Below, piece by piece: positions 58,104 to 64,000 of a stretch of 64,000 nt of DNA. Below the pieces are notes generated by a model that was not told where the DNA came from, did not search any database, and saw only the letters and a list, made by a program, of their open reading frames with translations. Within the stretch, counting starts at the first letter, position 1. Each line of letters starts with the position of its first letter. The stretch spans positions 62,001 through 126,000 of the forward strand of contig NZ_JBLWFS010000001.1 in NCBI RefSeq assembly GCF_048323755.1. The letters are read 5' to 3'. A program made the position numbers and the translations under genes. This DNA comes from Alkalihalobacterium sp048323755 (GTDB taxonomy: Bacteria; Bacillota; Bacilli; Bacillales; Bacillaceae_F).

Positions 58104-58253
58104 ATTAATAGACCCTCCCCATCGACAAACTTCCATTGTTTTACCATAAAATTCTGAAAGATTTAAATTTCGTTAAGCTGTGGAACGACTTGAGACATCC
58201 TATTGTAACTTTTGTATAATATAGGTAGATAAAATGAAGATGGAGTGTGCTTG

Positions 58254-59549
58254 ATGCAAAAAATAAACGGTCAATTAAGTGAAGAAAAAGTATTTAAAGA
58301 CCCTGTCCATCGATATATTCATGTCCGGGATACACTCATTTGGGAATTAATCGGGACAAGGGAATTCCAACGCTTACGACGAATACGTCAATTAGGGACA
58401 ACTTTTTTTACGTTCCACGGTGCCGAACATTCTCGATTTAATCACTCGCTCGGTGTCTATGAAATTACACGAAGAATCATTGAAGTGTTTCAAGGTCGGC
58501 CGCATTGGGATAATAATGAACGCTTATTATGTTTAAGTGCAGCCCTCTTACACGATGTCGGTCATGGACCTTTCTCCCATTCATTTGAAAAAGTGTTTGA
58601 TACTGACCACGAAGAGTGGACGCGAGAGATCATTTTAGGGAAAACAGAAATCAATCAAGTTTTATGTAAAATGGGTGACGATTTTCCGCAAAAGGTAGCC
58701 GATGTGATTGAAAAAACGTACAGCAATAAGCTAGTCGTTAGTTTAATTTCGAGTCAAATTGATGCCGATCGAATGGATTATTTGCAACGAGATGCTTATT
58801 TTACAGGGGTAAGCTACGGGCATTTTGATATGGAGAGAATCCTTAGGGTCATGCGGCCAATGGAAGATCAAGTTGTCATTAAACAAAGTGGGATGCATGC
58901 GGTTGAAGATTATATAATGAGCCGTTATCAAATGTACTGGCAAGTGTATTTTCATCCAGTTACGAGAAGTGCTGAAGTCATTTTAAGTAAGATTTTAATG
59001 AGAACAAAGCATCTATATGAGCAAGGATATGAATTTAAACAGAAGCCTGTTCATTTTTATTCTTTATTTAATGAAAAAAAGAGTATCGAAGACTATTTGC
59101 GGCTTGATGAGGCGATAATCCTGTATTATTTCCAAATTTGGCAGGATGAAGATGATCGCATTTTAAGTGATCTTTGTGGTAGATTTTTAAATAGAAGATT
59201 GTTTAAATACGTCGAATTTAATCCGAATTTGCAGATGAAAGAGTGGCCAGTTCTTTACCAACTTTTCCATGAAGCTGGTATTGACCCTGAATATTACCTT
59301 GTAGTAGACTCATCTTCTGACCTGCCGTACGATTTTTATCGTCCTGGTGAGGAAGAAGAGCGGTTGCCGATCCACTTGCAATTGCCGAACGGAAAAATCC
59401 GAGAGTTGTCTCGGGAATCCGATGTCGTAGAAGCGATATCTGGAAAAAAACGAACCGATCATAAACTATACTTTCCATTCGATGTTCTAGAAGATGAAAC
59501 TGAGAATGCAACGATAAAACAAAAAATTAAAGCTATTCTTTTTAAATGA
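58254..59549 (+). CDS. ywfO: HD-domain phosphohydrolase YwfO
   Basis: HD-superfamily enzyme of 431 residues, related to dNTP triphosphohydrolases. FQRLRRIRQLGTTFFTFHGA and HSRFNHSLGVYE are followed by ALLHDVGHGPFSHSFE (His and Asp about 100-101) and SQIDADRMDYLQRDAYFTGV. Nucleotide hydrolysis is expected. ATG at 58254 has GGAG 8 bases upstream; a GTG three codons earlier is less good. The ywgA gene follows with a short gap, as in B. subtilis. Confidence 0.92.
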   Translation: MQKINGQLSEEKVFKDPVHRYIHVRDTLIWELIGTREFQRLRRIRQLGTTFFTFHGAEHSRFNHSLGVYEITRRIIEVFQGRPHWDNNERLLCLSAALLHDVGHGPFSHSFEKVFDTDHEEWTREIILGKTEINQVLCKMGDDFPQKVADVIEKTYSNKLVVSLISSQIDADRMDYLQRDAYFTGVSYGHFDMERILRVMRPMEDQVVIKQSGMHAVEDYIMSRYQMYWQVYFHPVTRSAEVILSKILMRTKHLYEQGYEFKQKPVHFYSLFNEKKSIEDYLRLDEAIILYYFQIWQDEDDRILSDLCGRFLNRRLFKYVEFNPNLQMKEWPVLYQLFHEAGIDPEYYLVVDSSSDLPYDFYRPGEEEERLPIHLQLPNGKIRELSRESDVVEAISGKKRTDHKLYFPFDVLEDETENATIKQKIKAILFK

Positions 59550-59563
59550 AGGGGAGGAGCATT

Positions 59564-60067
59564 TTGCTAAAGGAACATGTAAAGCTGCTGTCGATGTTCC
59601 AACAAGCAGGTGAGATTGTTGGGCGGAAAAAGTTGCAGAAGATCGTTTATATTTCAAAAAAGTTAGCTATTCCATTTTCAGAACGGTTTAAATTTCATAT
59701 GTTTGGCCCGTACTCTGAAGAGCTAACCCTTCGGATAGAAGAACTGTGTAACCTAGGTTTTTTACAAGAAACTCTTGAAACGAAAAGTGGCTATCAGCAA
59801 TACCGGTACATTTTAACGGAGGAAGGCGAAAAGTTCCTCGATATGTACAACCTTGATTTACCGAATATTGAACTGTCCGTTTCTAACATGAATGATCAAA
59901 GTTCACGATTTCTTGAATTAGTTTCAACGGTCCTTTACTTCGATGAGATGGAAAAAGAGGAAATTGTCGAGAAGGTCATGACGGTAAAAAAGAAACAAAA
60001 TTACACAGAAGAAGAAATGGAACGAGCTTTCACTTATATTGAACAATTAAAATCAGTTCATCACTAA
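59564..60067 (+). CDS. ywgA: YwgA-family protein
   Basis: A 167-residue protein of the YwgA family; GEIVGRKKLQKIVYISKKLAIPF is the characteristic stretch (about 11-33), with GPYSEELTLRIEEL and GYQQYRYILTEEGEKFL following, a winged-helix-like plan. Function unknown. TTG at 59564 is taken as start because GGGGAGGAG lies 6 bases before; the frame could start at ATG 59546, which overlaps the ywfO stop. The operon with ywfO matches B. subtilis. Confidence 0.85.
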   Translation: MLKEHVKLLSMFQQAGEIVGRKKLQKIVYISKKLAIPFSERFKFHMFGPYSEELTLRIEELCNLGFLQETLETKSGYQQYRYILTEEGEKFLDMYNLDLPNIELSVSNMNDQSSRFLELVSTVLYFDEMEKEEIVEKVMTVKKKQNYTEEEMERAFTYIEQLKSVHH

Positions 60068-60129
60068 TGACAAGAGCTTACTTTTTAAGGGGAACTTTAA
60101 GAAGCAAACAGCCTATAATTAACTTAAAG

Positions 60130-60161
60130 CGCATGGGTTTCTTGAGAATTCATGCGTTTTT
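60130..60161 (+). terminator. Terminator of ywfO-ywgA
   Basis: CGCATG and CATGCG around a 15-base loop, then TTTTT. Confidence 0.65.
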
Positions 60162-60327
60162 GGGTTGTACTGCCGTTTATTTTCATGACATAACTTTTTC
60201 TTTTAGAGCATTAACTGTCTCAGAGAAATGACCTAACTTTCATCATGTGATAAACTAAAAGATAGAATGAACGCATCATAAAACGTGTATGCTGATTATA
60301 GAATATGGATGAAGGGATGATCGATGA

Positions 60328-60861
60328 ATGGATCTCTTTGAAAACGATAAGCAGAAAAAAACAAAAACGGGCTTTAATATTTTGAGCACCGATTCAACAG
60401 ATGGACACGGTGGATACGGAACAGGTGTTATTGACTTAAATAATGTTTCACCGATTATAGTTAATTCAGAAAACGCCGAAGCTTTCGTTGATATGGGAGC
60501 TTTACACGCACGATCCGCTGTAGAAAAGCGAATTAAATTTACACCCAATCGAGAAGACTCATCAAACGGAAAGTTGTACTGGTTAGTGTGGGTTTCTGTA
60601 AACAATAAAGGAGCAAAGCCGTTTTACGCCGGCGTGACTGCATGCGAAATGGTAATTGATATGGAAACAAGACGTGGTTATAAAAGCCTGCCGGAACACG
60701 TCAATCGCATGGATAAGTCATTAAAAGGCCATATTATTGTGGACCATATGGATGAAAAATCAAAGAAAATTTTAGGAGAGTTCCTAAAATCACATAACGA
60801 AGACATGTGGAATCATTCTGAACTAAAGCTGAGACAAGAACTTCTTGGCGAAGAACAATAG
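60328..60861 (+). CDS. ywhD: YwhD-family protein
   Basis: A 177-residue protein of the YwhD family: GFNILSTDSTDGHGGYGTGV, MGALHARSAVEKRIKFTPNR and RGYKSLPEHVNRMDKSLKGH are conserved. Function is unknown; it keeps its place next to pbpG and speE as in B. subtilis. GGGATGATCG lies before the ATG, a modest site. It is monocistronic and followed by two hairpins. Confidence 0.9.
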   Translation: MDLFENDKQKKTKTGFNILSTDSTDGHGGYGTGVIDLNNVSPIIVNSENAEAFVDMGALHARSAVEKRIKFTPNREDSSNGKLYWLVWVSVNNKGAKPFYAGVTACEMVIDMETRRGYKSLPEHVNRMDKSLKGHIIVDHMDEKSKKILGEFLKSHNEDMWNHSELKLRQELLGEEQ

Positions 60862-60960
60862 AATATAATTTGTCTAGCCCATTTTTTTGTTATCTATGAA
60901 CGATTTATGAACTCTTATTCAAAGGGTTGAGCTTTTGTTAAAATCGAATTAAACTTAAAA

Positions 60961-60990
60961 CTAGTATAAATCGACACATATTTATACTAG
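60961..60990. repeat. Perfect 10-bp inverted repeat after ywhD
   Basis: CTAGTATAAA and TTTATACTAG around a 10-base spacer, directly followed by a terminator hairpin. Confidence 0.75.
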
Positions 60991-60993
60991 GAC

Positions 60994-61036
60994 CGACAAA
61001 AGGCAGAGGAACCCACCTCTGCCTTTTGTCGTTTTT
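60994..61036. terminator. Strong terminator after ywhD
   Basis: CGACAAAAGGCAGAGG and its complement around a 6-base loop, then TTTTT. Confidence 0.85.
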
Positions 61037-61059
61037 GAAAGCGATGTACAAATAAAATG

Positions 61060-61107
61060 GGTGCCAGGCACCTTTAATGCATTACTTTGTTAAAGGTGCC
61101 TGGCACC
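61060..61107. repeat. GGTGCCAGGCACC-family double palindrome, copy 7
   Basis: GGTGCCAGGCACC and GGTGCCTGGCACC around TTTAATGCATTACTTTGTTAAA. It lies just before the mosaic repeat. Confidence 0.9.
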
Positions 61108-61119
61108 GCGACATTGTAA

Positions 61120-61497
61120 CTATCAGGTCGCTGGCGCCACTCCAACGTGTCCGAAGAGCAGGACACTTATGGCTAGCCCTCCAGCGCTTGTCGCCGATAA
61201 GCAGGCACCTTCCGCTTTTCCGCTGTCTAGCTACAGCGGTCAGCGTCTAGTGGACTTCGCTCTCCTCCTTACGATAAGTCAACATCGGTTCGTTGCCTCA
61301 CCGTGTTTCCTTTATCTCATGCGAAGGAGCTCCAGTCCATACGTCGCTAAACGACCGCTTCCGCTTTTCCTCCTGTCTAGCTGCAGGTGCCATCGGCTCG
61401 AGGTCGCTTCGGTCCATCCAACGTGTCCGAAGAGCAGGACACTTATGGCTAGCCCTCCAGCGCTTGTCGCCGATAAGCAGGCACCTTTCGCTTTTCC
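61120..61497. repeat. Mosaic repeat, units A-B-A, abutting pbpG
   Basis: A shortened unit A (about 61120-61220), unit B (about 61221-61370) and a full unit A (about 61371-61497). The two A units share CCAACGTGTCCGAAGAGCAG and CCTCCAGCGCTTGTCGCCGA; B shares GATAAGTCAACATCGG and ACCGTGTTTCCTTTATCTCA with the copy at 38897-39175. Its right edge meets the pbpG stop codon. Confidence 0.85.
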
Positions 61498-63578
61498 TAG
61501 TTAAACCATTTGATAAAGCGGTCGAGGAATTTTTCTTTCTTGTGGACGTCTTCCTCGGTCATTTCGACTTCTGAGTCTTCTTCTGGCATATGGTCTTGGC
61601 AATATTCTGTCGGTTCAGTACCGGAAACGAAATAGGTTAGTCGCTTCACTGGGCATTCATCCGTTGCAAGTAAGCCGTTTTTTGGATTAATGTAAACGCC
61701 AGTTACACCAGGTGGTTTATGGAAATCTAATTTCAAATCATCTTTAAGCGAGTGCTCGGTAAATTGTGCCCAAATGCGTTTGGCGATCTGGCCTTCTGTT
61801 GCATGATTTAACCGTTTTTCTAGATCATAACCAACCCACACCCCCGTCACAAGCTGAGGGGTATAACCGACCATCCAACTGTCAAATGGAGTCGAACCTG
61901 ATTTTCCAGCAACAGGCCGATTCACAAGGTGTGCGACAGATCCACCGGTTACACTCGCATAATCATTAATGGAGCGGTCAAACATCGCTGTCATTAAATC
62001 CGTCATAATAAACGCTAATTTCGGATCTATGATTTGTTCAATCACAGGCTCTTTTTCAAAAATAATCTGTCCGTTTTTGTCAACGACCTTTCGAATAAAT
62101 CTTGGCTCTACTCGTTTTCCACCGTTAGTAAAGCTCGAGTAACTATTGGTCAATTCCAATAATTGAACGTCATTTGATCCTAAGGCGAGCGAAGGGATAT
62201 TTTCCAATTCACTTTTAATGCCAAATCGACCTGCGGTTTCCACTAATGTTTCCGTATCTAAAAAGAGATGTGTTTTTACAGCGAATATATTATCTGAAAA
62301 CGCGAGTGCGTGTAGTAAAGTGACAAAGTCATTCGCATAGTTATCATTAAAATTCGAAGGTGAATAATCTGGTCTACCATCATCAAACGTAAATGTTGTC
62401 GGTTCACTTAATAACGTCGATGACGGGGTAAAGCCATGTTCCATTGCAGCATAATACAAGAAGGGCTTGAACGTGGACCCTGGCGAACGTCGTGCTTGTG
62501 TTGCTCGGTTGAATGGACTTTGTAGGTAATTCCTGCCTCCAACGAGTGCCTTTACATCTCCTGTCCGCGGATCAACCGCGACGAGTGCAGCTTGCAACTC
62601 TTCAGTAGATCCGAGTTCAATTTCTACCCAACGCTCCGCTTCCGCTTGCATATCCCGGTCTAAAGTAGTGAAAATTTGTAATCCACCTTGCTCAACTAAC
62701 GCTTCATCGATGTTATATTCATTCATTAATAAATTTCGAACATACTCTTGAAAATACGGTCCGATCGCAGCGGTGTCTTCATTTTCAGAGATTGCAAACT
62801 GTAACTGCGCATTTTTTGCAGCCTCTGCTTCTGATGATGTTATATGGCCGGTTTGTACCATCGATCGTAAAATAAGCTCTTGACGCTGTTTTGCGCGTTC
62901 GAAGTCATTTTGTGGTGAATAGTAGCTTGGCCCTTTAGGGATCCCGGCAAGAAGACTTGCTTCAGCTAAATTAAGTTCCGATGCCTTTTTATTAAAAAAG
63001 TAATGTGCTGCTGCCTCGATGCCGTAAGCACCATGCCCATAATAAATCGTATTTAAGTATCCTTCTAAAATTTCATCTTTCGTATAATACATTTCAAGAC
63101 GAAGAGCATAGAGCATCTCATTAAATTTTCGTTTCCACGTTTTATCATGAGTTAAATAAAGATTTCTAGCGTACTGCTGGGTAATCGTACTAGCCCCTTG
63201 AGCCTTACCGCCAGACTTTATATTAGCCACGACCGCACCTGCAATTCGTGTAGGATCAAACCCATAGTGATCATAAAACTTACGATCTTCAATTGAGAGG
63301 GTGGCATGCAGCAAATCTTCACTAATCTCTTCAAGCGATACCCAATACCGGTTTTGTCCTTGGTGACTTTCACCAATAATAACGTCATTTGCATCCAAAA
63401 GCCGTGTCGTCTGGGAAACTTGTAATGCAGGAGCACCTTCCATTTTTAAATAGGTTAATAATAAGACCGCAGCCAACATAGATAAAACGATTAGAAATAA
63501 TAAAAAGCGAAGTAGTCTGCGCAACCAACTTATTTTCCGTCTCGAACGTTTTTTTACGATGACTTCCATGTCAGTCAC
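61497..63578 (-). CDS. pbpG: Class A penicillin-binding protein PbpG (PBP2d-like)
   Basis: Bifunctional peptidoglycan synthase of 693 residues. A basic N-terminus (KKRSRRKISWLRRLLR) and one membrane helix (about 20-45) precede the glycosyltransferase domain (SIEDRKFYDHYGFD, Glu about 97; QGASTITQQYARNL) and the transpeptidase domain: SxxK as STFK (Ser about 364), SDN (about 423) and KSG (about 561) in place of KTG. In B. subtilis PbpG acts in spore germ-cell-wall synthesis and lies next to ywhD and speE, as here. A short acidic C-terminal tail ends next to the mosaic repeat. Confidence 0.92.
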   Translation of the reverse strand: MTDMEVIVKKRSRRKISWLRRLLRFLLFLIVLSMLAAVLLLTYLKMEGAPALQVSQTTRLLDANDVIIGESHQGQNRYWVSLEEISEDLLHATLSIEDRKFYDHYGFDPTRIAGAVVANIKSGGKAQGASTITQQYARNLYLTHDKTWKRKFNEMLYALRLEMYYTKDEILEGYLNTIYYGHGAYGIEAAAHYFFNKKASELNLAEASLLAGIPKGPSYYSPQNDFERAKQRQELILRSMVQTGHITSSEAEAAKNAQLQFAISENEDTAAIGPYFQEYVRNLLMNEYNIDEALVEQGGLQIFTTLDRDMQAEAERWVEIELGSTEELQAALVAVDPRTGDVKALVGGRNYLQSPFNRATQARRSPGSTFKPFLYYAAMEHGFTPSSTLLSEPTTFTFDDGRPDYSPSNFNDNYANDFVTLLHALAFSDNIFAVKTHLFLDTETLVETAGRFGIKSELENIPSLALGSNDVQLLELTNSYSSFTNGGKRVEPRFIRKVVDKNGQIIFEKEPVIEQIIDPKLAFIMTDLMTAMFDRSINDYASVTGGSVAHLVNRPVAGKSGSTPFDSWMVGYTPQLVTGVWVGYDLEKRLNHATEGQIAKRIWAQFTEHSLKDDLKLDFHKPPGVTGVYINPKNGLLATDECPVKRLTYFVSGTEPTEYCQDHMPEEDSEVEMTEEDVHKKEKFLDRFIKWFN

Positions 63579-63972
63579 CTCTTTACTTATCAGATTTAAA
63601 AAATAATAAAAAACTTAACGTGTAGCGTCACATTAAAATGGAACTACGTTTTGGATAAAGAAAAACAACCTTTAATGAAAAGGAGACTTTAATAGCTAGG
63701 TTAGGTTCATTTTTTCAATAAGTATCTCTATTTTTGGAAGATTAATGAATTTTTAAACACAAATAACCTGAATATCTAAAAATTCTCTTGCAATTTTGTG
63801 CATTTCATTTATACTTTTTTTGTTTGGCATAAAAATTGCACTCAAATGCTGTAATCTAAGTCGGAGTTCAAACTAAAAATAATGATTGAACTAGAGTTTT
63901 TGGTTAACCTTTTAGTAAGAGCAAGAAACTAGGGCAAACTAATAGAAAGAACAATATTAAGAGGTGACGATC
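63579..63972. other. Divergent region, pbpG / speE
   Basis: About 390 bp, AT-rich. Besides the speE promoter candidate I see no gene or repeat. Confidence 0.5.
63788..63815 (+). promoter_or_regulatory. Candidate promoter of speE
   Basis: TTGCAA, 16 bp, TATACT; it would give a leader of about 150 bases. Confidence 0.45.
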
Positions 63973-64000
63973 ATGGAATTATGGTATACAGAAAAGCAAA
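63973..64000 (+). CDS. speE: Spermidine synthase SpeE, 5' end only
   Basis: Only nine codons are in the window: MELWYTEKQ, the start of Bacillus spermidine synthase, which adds an aminopropyl group to putrescine. AAGAGGTGAC lies before the ATG. Position after pbpG, in divergent orientation, is as in B. subtilis. The rest lies beyond the window end. Confidence 0.8.

Overview
The window is chromosomal DNA from a low-GC, endospore-forming Bacillaceae bacterium. Spore genes (cwlJ, gerQ, the sporulation PBP pbpG), bacillithiol genes (bshB2, yojF-like), SipW/TasA-type matrix genes, strong AGGAGG ribosome sites and B. subtilis-type synteny all point that way. The right part follows the B. subtilis ung to speE region closely: ung, ywdI, ywdK, cwlJ-gerQ, hemQ, pta, lipL, ywfO, ywgA, ywhD, pbpG, speE. 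The species cannot be fixed from the sequence alone; many repeat families and a GlnRS gene set it apart from B. subtilis. I saw no rRNA, tRNA, CRISPR array or complete insertion sequence.

Layout. 0-4 kb: a chromosomal actin-type (ParM-like) segregation pair, then rocB facing it. 4-9 kb: a heterodimeric drug exporter (bmrC-bmrD) behind a leader-peptide attenuator. 9-11.5 kb: a Tat-exported PhoX-type phosphatase followed by its own tatA-tatC. 12-16.3 kb: a PAS-PAS-GGDEF-EAL protein facing a secreted Vpr-like subtilase. 16.7-23.2 kb: a surface or matrix locus with kinase, response regulator, a degenerate HD-GYP membrane protein, a zinc-ribbon peptide, an ER-type signal peptidase (SipW), a TasA/camelysin-like protein and a secreted acidic protein; shared CCTCA repeats lie before the last two transcription units. 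23-26.5 kb: azr and a YhcYZ-like two-component pair. 26.8-38 kb: glnS, small genes, a desaturase, queF behind a preQ1 riboswitch, a cold-shock gene, cshA, a chemoreceptor and a stand-alone glnA. 38-43.3 kb: bshB2 and the yojF-like gene, split by a mosaic repeat, then a 7TMR-DISM kinase, an inositol phosphatase and ung. 43.4-47.3 kb: curved-DNA-like 21-bp repeats, then amtB, a GlnD-like nucleotidyltransferase, a DEDDh exonuclease and a GlnR-like regulator. 47.9-64 kb: an M3 peptidase, a PAS kinase, and the conserved ywd/ywf/ywh block ending in the start of speE.

Two groups are the best candidates for something not well described. First, the nitrogen locus: amtB is followed by a nucleotidyltransferase and an exonuclease instead of the usual PII gene, and a GlnR-like gene follows. 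An almost identical composite operator lies just after the -10 box of both amtB and the distant glnA, so the two units look co-repressed. Second, the 16.7-23.2 kb locus, where a two-component system, an HD-GYP protein lacking key metal ligands and helically phased CCTCA repeats appear tied to a SipW/TasA-like export module with an unrecognised acidic partner.

At least four repeat families are scattered here: seven GGTGCCAGGCACC double palindromes at gene ends, two copies each of two MITE-like elements with terminal inverted repeats, and mosaic A/B repeats at two loci.
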